Shown in pieces: positions 1 through 6,329 of a stretch of DNA of 9,033 nucleotides (the first letter of the stretch is position 1; every line of letters begins with the position of its first letter). The notes beneath the pieces are model-generated. The model made no database searches and was not told the origin of the DNA. It worked only from the letters and a program-made list of their open reading frames with translations. The DNA is from Chitinophagaceae bacterium. Its GTDB lineage: Bacteria; Bacteroidota; Bacteroidia; Chitinophagales; Chitinophagaceae. The stretch spans positions 1 through 9,033 of the forward strand of contig DOMR01000122.1 in the NCBI GenBank assembly GCA_003509845.1, read 5' to 3'. The position numbers were made by a program, and so were the translations under genes.

Positions 1-90
1 ATTTCTTAACTCATTGATTTTCAGCAACATTTTAGTATGAGTTATTTTATGATACAAAAATATTATTGATTATCAACAAGTTATAGATAC

Positions 91-204
91 AGGGTAAAAA
101 AACGACCCTCAAATATTGGGAAAGCCCAATTTCCCCCCGTACCTTCGCCCTCCCTTATAAAAGGGGAACATTTTATGGCTGACGGGATAGCGCAGCCTCA
201 TTAA
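91..204 (+). promoter_or_regulatory. Structured leader upstream of rplM (candidate ribosomal-protein leader)
   Basis: The first 215 bases hold no convincing long gene; bases 1-90 are AT-rich with nothing I can identify. From 91 on there is a run of short perfect inverted repeats. AGGGT (91-95) pairs with ACCCT (105-109). ATTGGG (115-120) pairs with CCCAAT (125-130) around a 4-base loop. CCCTT (152-156) pairs with AAGGG (161-165). GGCTG (177-181) pairs with CAGCC (193-197). TTCCCC (131-136) can also pair with GGGGAA (163-168), which is mutually exclusive with the 152-165 hairpin. Autoregulatory leaders upstream of rplM are known in bacteria, where the ribosomal protein binds its own mRNA; that this is one is inference. 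No T-tract follows the hairpins, so control of translation would fit better than termination. I could not find a clear Bacteroidota promoter (TTTG / TAnnTTTG) in front of it. Confidence 0.4.
175..204 (+). other. Possible 9-codon upstream ORF in the rplM leader
   Basis: An ATG at 175 opens a frame reading MADGIAQPH and stops with TAA at 202-204, 11 bases before the rplM start. It overlaps the GGCTG/CAGCC hairpin (177-197). A frame this short can occur by chance, and the peptide has no run of a repeated amino acid of the kind seen in attenuator leader peptides. It is listed only because of its position directly ahead of rplM. Confidence 0.15.
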
Positions 205-215
205 AACAAAGAATT

Positions 216-659
216 ATGAGTAAACTACATTTCACCACGAAGCACGCCAACGCGGCTACCGTTAAACATGGCTGGTACATTGTTGATGGTACTAATCAAA
301 CCGTAGGACGTATCGCTTCAAAAATCGCAGCAGTTCTACGTGGTAAGAACAAAGCTTATTACACGCCACACGTTGATTGTGGAGATTATGTAATCATCGT
401 TAATGCAGAAAAAGTTTTGTTGACTGGAAATAAATTCCACGACAAGCAATACTTAAACTACTCTGGTTACCCAGGTGGTAAAAAGGAAGAGGCTGCAGAA
501 GATTTAATCAAGCGTCGTCCAGAAGTAATTATGGAAAGAGCGGTTAAGGGTATGTTACCTAAAAATCGTTTGGGACGTAAGATGGTTAAAAAATTGTTTG
601 TATATGCTGGTGACAAACACCCTCATACTGCACAACAACCTAAAGAATTTAAATTTTAA
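216..659 (+). CDS. rplM: 50S ribosomal protein L13
   Basis: Encodes L13 (uL13), an early-assembling protein of the large ribosomal subunit that binds 23S rRNA. The 147-residue length fits the family. Recognisable parts are the N-terminal WYIVDGTNQTVGRIAS stretch (residues 20-35), LRGKNKAYYTPHVDCGD (41-57), and the family signature region around VKGMLPKNRLGRKMVKKL (110-127), followed by the typical YAGDKHPH. The start at 216 is supported by the usual N-terminal length and by A-rich sequence just upstream (AACAAAGAATT) with no Shine-Dalgarno motif, as is normal in Bacteroidota. rpsI follows after 20 bases with no terminator, the near-universal rplM-rpsI pair, so the two are almost certainly co-transcribed. 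Expression may be controlled by the structured leader at 91-204. Confidence 0.98.
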   Translation: MSKLHFTTKHANAATVKHGWYIVDGTNQTVGRIASKIAAVLRGKNKAYYTPHVDCGDYVIIVNAEKVLLTGNKFHDKQYLNYSGYPGGKKEEAAEDLIKRRPEVIMERAVKGMLPKNRLGRKMVKKLFVYAGDKHPHTAQQPKEFKF

Positions 660-679
660 TTAATTCCAAATATAAATAA

Positions 680-1069
680 ATGGAAAAGCAAACAAATGCA
701 GTTGGTCGTCGTAAGGAAGCAGTAACACGCGTCTTTGTAAGTAAGGGTACTGGAAAAATTACCGTTAATGACAAAGATTACAAAGCTTACTTCCCATTAG
801 TGTATTTACAAAATCAAGTAGAAGCGCCTTTAAAAACTACGGACTTAGTTGGTAAATACGATATCGTCATCAACGCACAAGGTGGTGGTTTAAAAGGACA
901 AGCAGAAGCAGCCAAATTAGGTATTGCTCGTGTATTAATTGAATTGAATCCTGAATTACGTCCTGCGTTAAAAGCAGCTGGACAATTAACGCGTGACCCT
1001 CGTAGTGTTGAGCGTAAGAAATTCGGACATAAGAAAGCACGTCGTAGCTTCCAGTTCAGTAAACGTTAA
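680..1069 (+). CDS. rpsI: 30S ribosomal protein S9
   Basis: Encodes S9 (uS9), a small-subunit head protein whose basic C-terminal tail reaches the P-site tRNA. It is 129 residues, the normal bacterial size. The N-terminal AVGRRKEAVTRVFV (7-20) is the standard opening. GGGLKGQAEAAKLGIARVLI (68-87) is the family signature. The C-terminus LTRDPRSVERKK (103-114) followed by KKARRSFQFSKR ends in the conserved SKR tail. The ATG at 680 lies in A/T-rich sequence without a Shine-Dalgarno motif. It is second in the rplM-rpsI unit, and rpsB follows after 42 AT-rich bases in which I see no terminator, so one transcript covering rplM-rpsI-rpsB is likely. Confidence 0.98.
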   Translation: MEKQTNAVGRRKEAVTRVFVSKGTGKITVNDKDYKAYFPLVYLQNQVEAPLKTTDLVGKYDIVINAQGGGLKGQAEAAKLGIARVLIELNPELRPALKAAGQLTRDPRSVERKKFGHKKARRSFQFSKR

Positions 1070-1111
1070 TCGAACAATTTTAACATTAATTCATTATTAC
1101 AACTTATACAA

Positions 1112-1990
1112 ATGGAAAATAATACTTCACTTCAACAGCAACTTTTGGAAGCTGGCGTACACTTTGGTCACCTTAAAAAGAAGTGGAACCCTAAAATGTT
1201 ACCTTACATTTTCGCTGAGAAAAAAGGGATACATATCATCGATTTAAATAAAACAGTAGATCATTTACAAGAAACTGCAGCTGCGTTAAAGCAAATTGCA
1301 AAGAGCGGTAAAAAGATCATGTTTGTTGCCACTAAAAAGCAAGCGAAAGAAATCGTGAGTGAGTGTGCTAAAAAAGTAAACATGCCTTACGCTACAGAGC
1401 GTTGGTTGGGTGGTATGTTGACTAACTTTAATACTGTTCGTAAAAGCGTTAAGAAAATGCAAAGCATTGAAAAAATGTTGAACGACGGTAGCGCAGATAG
1501 CTTAACTAAAAAAGAGCGTTTGACTTTAGGTCGTGATAAAGATAAAATGGAAAAAGTATTAGGTGGTATCGCTCAATTGGGTCGTTTGCCAGCAGCTTTA
1601 TTCTTAGTTGATATCGGACATGAGCATATTGCATTAGCGGAAGCTAAGCGTTTAGGAATTCAAACTTTTGGAATGGTGGATACAAATTGTGATCCAAACA
1701 AAGTTGATTTTTCTATCCCTGCAAATGATGATGCAACAAAATCAATTGCAATTATTACTAACTATATCACTGCTGCTATTGCAGAAGGTTTAGCTGAGCG
1801 TCAAGCTTCTAAAGATGACGAAGGTGAAACAGAAGATGGCAACAATGAAAACGAAGCGAAAGCAAAACGTATGGAAGCGGAAGCGAATGCAGAAGGTGGA
1901 AGAGGTAAGCGTGGTGCAGGAGCTGCTCCAACAGCACCAGGTGCGCCTAAGCGTCGTATTCAAAGTACACGTCGCCCAGCAGGTAAATAA
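1112..1990 (+). CDS. rpsB: 30S ribosomal protein S2, with a long C-terminal tail
   Basis: Encodes S2 (uS2), a late-assembling small-subunit protein needed with S1 for mRNA binding. The core (about residues 1-230) is typical: LLEAGVHFGHLKKKWNPKM (11-29), the ATKKQA segment (73-78), RWLGGMLTNFNTVRKS (97-112), GGIAQLGRLPAALFLVDIGH (151-170) and VDTNCDPN (189-196) followed by IPANDDA (202-208). At 292 residues it is about 50 longer than E. coli S2. The excess is a low-complexity tail from about residue 231: first acidic (rich in D, E, N), then Gly/Ala/Pro-rich, and finally strongly basic (KRR, STRR, GK). Such a tail is probably disordered and may contact rRNA; that is inference. A strong terminator begins 9 bases after the stop codon and separates rpsB from tsf, its usual partner. 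Confidence 0.97.
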   Translation: MENNTSLQQQLLEAGVHFGHLKKKWNPKMLPYIFAEKKGIHIIDLNKTVDHLQETAAALKQIAKSGKKIMFVATKKQAKEIVSECAKKVNMPYATERWLGGMLTNFNTVRKSVKKMQSIEKMLNDGSADSLTKKERLTLGRDKDKMEKVLGGIAQLGRLPAALFLVDIGHEHIALAEAKRLGIQTFGMVDTNCDPNKVDFSIPANDDATKSIAIITNYITAAIAEGLAERQASKDDEGETEDGNNENEAKAKRMEAEANAEGGRGKRGAGAAPTAPGAPKRRIQSTRRPAGK

Positions 1991-1999
1991 ATAATTATC

Positions 2000-2047
2000 C
2001 AATTGGGTTATTGGTGTCCTTGGGATACTAATGACCCAATTGTTTTT
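2000..2047 (+). terminator. Intrinsic terminator after rpsB (20-bp stem)
   Basis: Bases 2000-2019 pair with 2023-2042 along their whole length around a 3-base TTG loop. Seventeen pairs are Watson-Crick and three are G-T wobbles (2009/2033, 2013/2029, 2016/2026). TTTTT follows at 2043-2047. Because the wobbles are G-U only in the + strand RNA and would be A-C mismatches on the opposite strand, the structure is oriented to act on + strand transcription. It could be a full terminator for rplM-rpsI-rpsB or a partial one that sets the level of tsf. Confidence 0.88.
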
Positions 2048-2051
2048 AATC

Positions 2052-2068
2052 GATAGTATACTGCTATC
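2052..2068 (+). other. Small hairpin in the rpsB-tsf spacer
   Basis: GATAGTA (2052-2058) can pair with TGCTATC (2062-2068) around a TAC loop, with one G-T wobble. It sits 5 bases after the rpsB terminator and is followed by AAAAATTAATAA, not a T-tract, so it is not a second terminator on the + strand. It could be part of the tsf 5' untranslated region. The rest of the spacer up to 2104 is AT-rich, and I see no clear promoter in it. Confidence 0.3.
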
Positions 2069-2104
2069 AAAAATTAATAATACACTTATTTAAAAATATA
2101 ATTT

Positions 2105-2938
2105 ATGAGCGCTATAACAGCACAAGACATTAACAAATTACGTCAAGCTACCGGTGCCGGTATGATGGATTGCCGTAAAGCTTTGACAGAAACAAACAAT
2201 GACTTTGAAGCAGCCATTGATTGGTTACGTAAGCAAGGTCAAAAAGTGGCCGCAAAAAGAAGTGATCGTGAAGCAAAAGAAGGTGTAATTATTGCACAAA
2301 CTTCTGCGGATCACAAAACAGGTTTTGTAGTTTGTATTTCTTGTGAAACAGATTTCGTTTCTAAGAATGCTGAATTCGTTGCATTTGCGCAAAGCATTGC
2401 TGACGCTGCAGTTGCGAACAATGTAAAATCTGCAGATGAATTAAATGAAGTAAGCGTGAATGGTACAAAAGTATCTGACATGATCAATGATAAATTAGCT
2501 TCTATTGGTGAAAAAATTGGTGTTGCTAAATTTGAAAGAGTGGATGCTCCTTTTGTAGCTTCTTATATTCATGGTTCCTACAGAATGGGTGTATTGGTAG
2601 GATTATCTGCCGATGCTGCTGAGTTAGGTAAAGATCTTGCGATGCAAATTGCTGCAATGAATCCAGTGGCAGTTGACGCTGATTCAGTTCCAGCGGAAAC
2701 TGTAACTCGTGAGCGTGCAATCATCATTGATACCATGAAGGAAGATCCTAAAATGGCTGGTAAACCAGAAGAAATGATTGCTAAAATTGCCGAAGGTAAA
2801 ATTGCAGCTTTCTTTAAAGAACAAACTTTATTAGCGCAGTCTTTCGTAAAAGACGGTTCAAAAACAGTGGGTGACCACGTTAAGAGCGTAGGTGCTGACC
2901 TTAAGGTTACCGAGTTCAAGCGTGTAGCATTGGGATAG
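2105..2938 (+). CDS. tsf: Translation elongation factor Ts
   Basis: Encodes EF-Ts, the guanine-nucleotide exchange factor that recycles EF-Tu from its GDP to its GTP form in the cytosol. The 277 residues are close to the usual length. The N-terminal UBA-like domain is clear (about 4-55), including signature LRQATGAGMMDCRKAL (12-27) and DFEAAIDWLRKQG (33-45). The core domain carries ETDFVSKN (81-88), the conserved EF-Tu contact motif usually written TDFVAKN, and HGSYRMGVLVGL (156-167). The C-terminal helical region KPEEMIAKIAEGKIAAFFKE (220-239) is also typical. The start at 2105 gives the expected N-terminus and follows A/T-rich sequence. The gene lies 114 bases after rpsB and is bracketed by terminators at 2000-2047 and 2964-3000, so its transcript is either its own or read-through from rpsB. 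Confidence 0.97.
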   Translation: MSAITAQDINKLRQATGAGMMDCRKALTETNNDFEAAIDWLRKQGQKVAAKRSDREAKEGVIIAQTSADHKTGFVVCISCETDFVSKNAEFVAFAQSIADAAVANNVKSADELNEVSVNGTKVSDMINDKLASIGEKIGVAKFERVDAPFVASYIHGSYRMGVLVGLSADAAELGKDLAMQIAAMNPVAVDADSVPAETVTRERAIIIDTMKEDPKMAGKPEEMIAKIAEGKIAAFFKEQTLLAQSFVKDGSKTVGDHVKSVGADLKVTEFKRVALG

Positions 2939-2963
2939 TAATAACTAACTAGAATAATAGTAT

Positions 2964-3000
2964 AAAAAGGGTCCCCCGATACATCGGGGGACCCTTTTTT
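2964..3000 (+). terminator. Intrinsic terminator after tsf
   Basis: Bases 2964-2979 pair perfectly with 2984-2999 around a TACA loop. The core is an 11-bp GC-rich stem (GGGTCCCCCGA with its complement), extended by five A-T pairs, and the descending arm runs into TTTTTT (2995-3000). The A-tract on the other side means it could also terminate transcription from the opposite strand. It begins 25 bases after the tsf stop codon and separates tsf from pyrH. Confidence 0.93.
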
Positions 3001-3024
3001 GTTGCTTTAAAATTCTTATCTTGC
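2998..3024 (+). promoter_or_regulatory. Possible promoter for pyrH
   Basis: Because a strong terminator lies just upstream, pyrH should need its own promoter within 3001-3045. TTTG at 2998-3001 and TATCTTG at 3017-3023 resemble the Bacteroidota -33 (TTTG) and -7 (TAnnTTTG) elements. However, the -7 candidate lacks one T and the spacing is shorter than usual. The first element would overlap the terminator tail. A start about 7 bases downstream of the -7 box would leave a very short leader before the ATG at 3046. Confidence 0.3.
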
Positions 3025-3045
3025 AATTACAAAACAACATCTACT

Positions 3046-3762
3046 ATGCTGCCAAAATACAAACGCGTATTATTAAAATTATCAGGGGAAGCATTATTAG
3101 GAGAACAAAGAAATGGAGATCCATTTGATCCTAAAATCATTGAGCAATATGCCAATGAAATTAAACAAGTCACCGACTTAGGTGTACAAGTAGCTATCGT
3201 GATTGGCGGAGGTAATATTTATCGTGGCATGAATGAAGCGGATAGTGGTATTGAGCGCGCGCATGGTGATTATATGGGGATGTTGGCTACGATGATTAAT
3301 GCCATGGCGATACAAGCCATGCTTGAAAAAATAGGAGTGTATACACGTTTACAATCAGCAATAAATATGGAGCAGGTAGCCGAGCCTTATATTCGTCGTA
3401 AAGCATTGCGTCATTTGGAAAAGGGACGTGTAGTTATATTTGGCGCTGGAACAGGTAATCCCTATTTCACTACAGATACGGCAGGTTCACTACGTGCCAT
3501 TGAAATGAAAGCAGATGTTATTTTGAAAGGAACACGTGTGGATGGGGTATATGATAGTGATCCAGAAAAAAATCCAAACGCAGTTAAATTTGATAAAATC
3601 AGCTTCCAAGATTGTATATCAAAAAATTTAAAGGTGATGGACATGACCGCGTTCACCTTATGTATGGAAAACAAGTTACCAATTATCGTTTTTGATATGA
3701 ATCAACCAGGTAATTTATTAAGAGTCGTGCAGGGGGCTGAAGTGGGAACCTTAGTAGGATAG
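3046..3762 (+). CDS. pyrH: UMP kinase (uridylate kinase)
   Basis: Catalyses UMP + ATP to UDP + ADP, the step after de novo UMP synthesis, as a cytosolic hexamer. The 238 residues match the bacterial PyrH family (amino acid kinase fold), which is unrelated to eukaryotic UMP/CMP kinases. Visible motifs are LLKLSGEALLGE (9-20) for phosphate binding, IGGGNIYRG (53-61), GDYMGMLATMINAMAIQ (74-90), the GTGNPYFTTDTA loop (135-146) that contacts UMP, and KGTRVDGVYDSDPEKNPNA (161-179) for nucleotide binding. The ATG at 3046 starts exactly where the family begins (MLPKYKRVLLKLSGE). In many bacteria pyrH lies between tsf and frr. Here tsf is upstream across a terminator, but downstream, after 63 bases, comes a TolC-family gene rather than frr. 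Confidence 0.97.
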   Translation: MLPKYKRVLLKLSGEALLGEQRNGDPFDPKIIEQYANEIKQVTDLGVQVAIVIGGGNIYRGMNEADSGIERAHGDYMGMLATMINAMAIQAMLEKIGVYTRLQSAINMEQVAEPYIRRKALRHLEKGRVVIFGAGTGNPYFTTDTAGSLRAIEMKADVILKGTRVDGVYDSDPEKNPNAVKFDKISFQDCISKNLKVMDMTAFTLCMENKLPIIVFDMNQPGNLLRVVQGAEVGTLVG

Positions 3763-3825
3763 TAGGCTTCTCGCCACTTGTGTAATATATTTTGAGACGA
3801 AGCAGGGTGTAGTTAATTTTATTAT

Positions 3826-5145
3826 ATGCAAAAATCAGGATTGAGAATTATAGTTATTGGCCTATTTTTTTTAACAGCATTAAGTCATAATGCGGTTGCA
3901 CAAAAAACTTTAAGCTTAAACGAAGCCATTCAAACTGCATTAAAAAACAGTTATGATATTCAATTGGTGGAAAACAATTTAGCGATTGCTAAAAACAATA
4001 ATAATATTGGGGTTGCAGGGGGCTTACCCACCATTACAAATACGAGCACCAATAACAATACATTAACTACGATTAACCAAACCTTTCCAGATGCGAATCG
4101 TAACACTTCAAGAAACGGTGTTGATGGTAGTACTTTAAATAGCGGATTGAATGCTACGATGGTATTATTCAATGGCTATAGAGTACAGGCTACCAAAAAT
4201 CGATTGGAAAGTTTGGAGCGTCAAAATAAATCCTTACTTGAATCACAATTGTTGAATACTATTTCAACAGTGATGCAACAATATTATAATGTAGTTCGTC
4301 AACAAGCATTTTTAAAAACCATTCTAAAATCTATTGAGACCTCCAAACAAAGATTAGACATTGTTGAAACACGTCAAAAAATTGGTGTCGCGAATCAAGC
4401 TGATTTTTTACAATCTAATTTGGATTTAAATGCTTTAATACAAGCAGAACAAAATCAATTATTAATTATAGATCAAGCTAAGGCCGATTTATTAAATACA
4501 ATCGTAATGCCTAATACGAATAGCGTTATTATCAATGATAGTATTAAAGTAGATGATCAATTAGTATTATCGGCAGTGGAAGCAAAAATAAAGGAGCATC
4601 CTTTATTACAATCCGCACAACAGTTGGTTAATGTGAATCAGTTTTTGGAAAAAGAAACCAAAACTTTAACCTATCCAACACTAAGAGCGAGTACTGGATA
4701 CAATTACAATAGCAATAAATCAGCAGCAGGTTTTATATTATTGAATGAAAGCTATGGTCCATTTTTAGGTCTGAATTTAAGTATTCCAATTTACACCGGC
4801 GGTGCAAATAAGCGTGCCATAAAAAATGCGGAAATCAATACCAAGACTGCAAAAATACAATTACAAAATACAGAACAGGATTTGACTACTGAATTATTTA
4901 AAACGTATCAGAGCTATAAAAATAGTTTAAAGCAAACGCCGATTGAAATACAAAATTTTGAAATGTCACAATCCTTATTGGATTTAGTGATGCAAAAATA
5001 TAAACTAGGCCAAGCCACCATGGTGGATGTAAAGCAGGCCCAACAAAGCTTTGAAACAGCTGGATTTAGATTAGTGAGTTTACGTTTTAACGCAAAAATT
5101 GCTGAAATCGAATTAAAGCGATTATCTAATCAACTGAATTTTTAA
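3826..5145 (+). CDS. TolC-family outer-membrane efflux protein
   Basis: Predicted outer-membrane channel of the OEP/TolC family, which forms trimeric beta-barrel and alpha-helical tunnels that export drugs, proteins or other substrates with an inner-membrane pump and an adaptor. The N-terminus has a signal peptide (basic residues, hydrophobic core about 8-20, probable cleavage after AVA at residue 25). The mature part opens with LSLNEAIQTALKNSYDIQL (29-47), typical of the family, and is rich in Q, N and long amphipathic helices. The internal duplication is visible: LFNGYRVQATKNRLE (114-128) matches IYTGGANKRAIKNAEI (322-337), and RQKIGVANQADFLQ (183-196) matches KYKLGQATMVDVKQ (391-404). Length (439) is normal. 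No adaptor or pump gene is adjacent, so the partner and substrate are unknown. The next gene starts 12 bases after the stop codon, suggesting co-transcription. Confidence 0.93.
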   Translation: MQKSGLRIIVIGLFFLTALSHNAVAQKTLSLNEAIQTALKNSYDIQLVENNLAIAKNNNNIGVAGGLPTITNTSTNNNTLTTINQTFPDANRNTSRNGVDGSTLNSGLNATMVLFNGYRVQATKNRLESLERQNKSLLESQLLNTISTVMQQYYNVVRQQAFLKTILKSIETSKQRLDIVETRQKIGVANQADFLQSNLDLNALIQAEQNQLLIIDQAKADLLNTIVMPNTNSVIINDSIKVDDQLVLSAVEAKIKEHPLLQSAQQLVNVNQFLEKETKTLTYPTLRASTGYNYNSNKSAAGFILLNESYGPFLGLNLSIPIYTGGANKRAIKNAEINTKTAKIQLQNTEQDLTTELFKTYQSYKNSLKQTPIEIQNFEMSQSLLDLVMQKYKLGQATMVDVKQAQQSFETAGFRLVSLRFNAKIAEIELKRLSNQLNF

Positions 5146-5157
5146 TTAACTAATTAT

Positions 5158-6297
5158 ATGCAATCAAAGCTTCCCAATATTGGCACTAGTATTTTTACGG
5201 TAATGAGCCAATTAGCGGCAAAGTATAATGCAATAAATTTAGGACAGGGCTTCCCTGATTTTCCAATGAGTGCGGAATTGATTGAGTGTGTAAATAAAGC
5301 TATGCAATCGGGCGGTAATCAATATGCACACACCAATGGTGTTCCATTGTTACGTGAAAGATTGGCGGAGAAAATAAAATATTTATACGATGTAAATATT
5401 AATCCCGAAACTAATATCACCATTACGCCGGGCGGCACCTATTCTATTTTTTGCGCTTTTTCTACCATTATACAACCAGGCGATGAGGTGATTATTTTTG
5501 AACCTGCCTATGATAGTTATATCCCTAATATTGTTTTTAACGGAGGTATTGTGGTCCCTATTGAATTAGAATTTCCTGATTATACTATTCCATGGGATAA
5601 AGTGAAGGCAGCGATTACGCCCAAAACAAAAGCGATACTAGTAAACACACCCCATAATCCTACGGGGCGTGTATTTACCAAAGATGATATTTTAATATTA
5701 CAAGAAATAGTACTTTCAAATAATTTGTACCTAATCAGCGATGAAGTATATGAGCATTTGATTTATGATAATAAGCAACATGAAACAGTGATGAAATATC
5801 CTGATTTATTTGCGCGCACTTTTGTTTGTTTTTCTTTTGGCAAAACCTACCATTGTACCGGTTGGAAATTAGGTTATTGTATTGCTCCTGAAAATATCAT
5901 GAAGGAATATCGCAAAGTGCATCAGTTTAATGCCTTTGGATGTGATACACCCAAACAAATAGCGATAGCGGAGTATATGACGAATAAGGAAGCCTATTTA
6001 TCTATAGGTGCCATGTACCAAGAAAAAAGAGATTACTTAAGGGGCTTATTGGACAATACTAAATTTGTGCGCCTGCCTTCCTCGGGTTCCTATTTTGAAA
6101 GTTATCGTTATGATACAATTTCATATGAACCAGATACCATATTTGCGGAACGATTGGTCAAGGACTATGGTATTGCTGTTGTTCCAATGTCTGCTTTTTA
6201 TCAAAAGTCCACCGATCATAAAGTGATTCGTTTGTGTTTCGCTAAAGTCAAAGAAACATTGGATGCCGCTGCAGCTTGTTTGCAAAAGGTTCATTAA
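5158..6297 (+). CDS. PLP-dependent aminotransferase, YbdL/methionine aminotransferase-like
   Basis: Class I/II (fold type I) pyridoxal-phosphate aminotransferase in the cytosol. Full length at 379 residues. Motifs in order: NLGQGFPDFP (27-36), NQYAHTNGVPLLRERLA (54-70), the PGGTYSIF cofactor region (91-98), EPAYDSY (115-121), NTPHNPTGRVF (163-173) with the conserved Asn167, SDEVYEHL (194-201) with Asp195 and Tyr198, and SFGKTYHCTGWKLGYCIAP (226-244) with Lys229 as the Schiff-base lysine. IRLCFAK (357-363) holds the Arg358 expected to bind the substrate carboxylate. The segment around the lysine, and KVHQFNAFGCDTPKQ after it, closely follows what I recall of E. coli YbdL, which prefers methionine and aromatic amino acids with keto acids. 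Related enzymes include kynurenine aminotransferases, so the exact substrate is inferred. It lies 12 bases after the TolC gene and 32 before galK, with no evident functional link to either. Confidence 0.9.
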   Translation: MQSKLPNIGTSIFTVMSQLAAKYNAINLGQGFPDFPMSAELIECVNKAMQSGGNQYAHTNGVPLLRERLAEKIKYLYDVNINPETNITITPGGTYSIFCAFSTIIQPGDEVIIFEPAYDSYIPNIVFNGGIVVPIELEFPDYTIPWDKVKAAITPKTKAILVNTPHNPTGRVFTKDDILILQEIVLSNNLYLISDEVYEHLIYDNKQHETVMKYPDLFARTFVCFSFGKTYHCTGWKLGYCIAPENIMKEYRKVHQFNAFGCDTPKQIAIAEYMTNKEAYLSIGAMYQEKRDYLRGLLDNTKFVRLPSSGSYFESYRYDTISYEPDTIFAERLVKDYGIAVVPMSAFYQKSTDHKVIRLCFAKVKETLDAAAACLQKVH

Positions 6298-6329
6298 CTT
6301 TAAATCCAACAATTAATATTTAATTAGGA

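Noticed and set aside
70..78. TTATCAACA, one mismatch from a DnaA box (TTATCCACA), in AT-rich sequence near the window start
   Set aside because: Only one near-match is present, with no cluster of boxes and no dnaA or other origin-linked gene nearby, so an origin is not supported.
184..198. tRNA gene fragment (GGGATAGCGCAGCCT)
   Set aside because: There is no anticodon arm, T arm (GGTTCRA) or acceptor stem downstream; the rplM coding sequence begins at 216. It is not a tRNA gene.
993..1247. 84-residue open frame overlapping the end of rpsI and start of rpsB
   Set aside because: It lies in another frame over two certain ribosomal-protein genes and has no recognisable domain; it is a shadow frame.
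1790..2002. Minus-strand open frame opposite the rpsB tail
   Set aside because: It is the antisense of the repetitive acidic/basic S2 tail, giving a Cys/Thr/Phe-rich sequence without family resemblance.
3786..3794. TATATTTTG as a -7 promoter element for the TolC gene
   Set aside because: It has one extra base relative to TAnnTTTG and no TTTG element at a suitable distance upstream; too weak to call.
3766..3803. GCTTC / GAAGC inverted repeat after pyrH as a terminator
   Set aside because: The stem is only 5 bp with a 28-base loop and no T-tract follows, so it is not credible as an intrinsic terminator.
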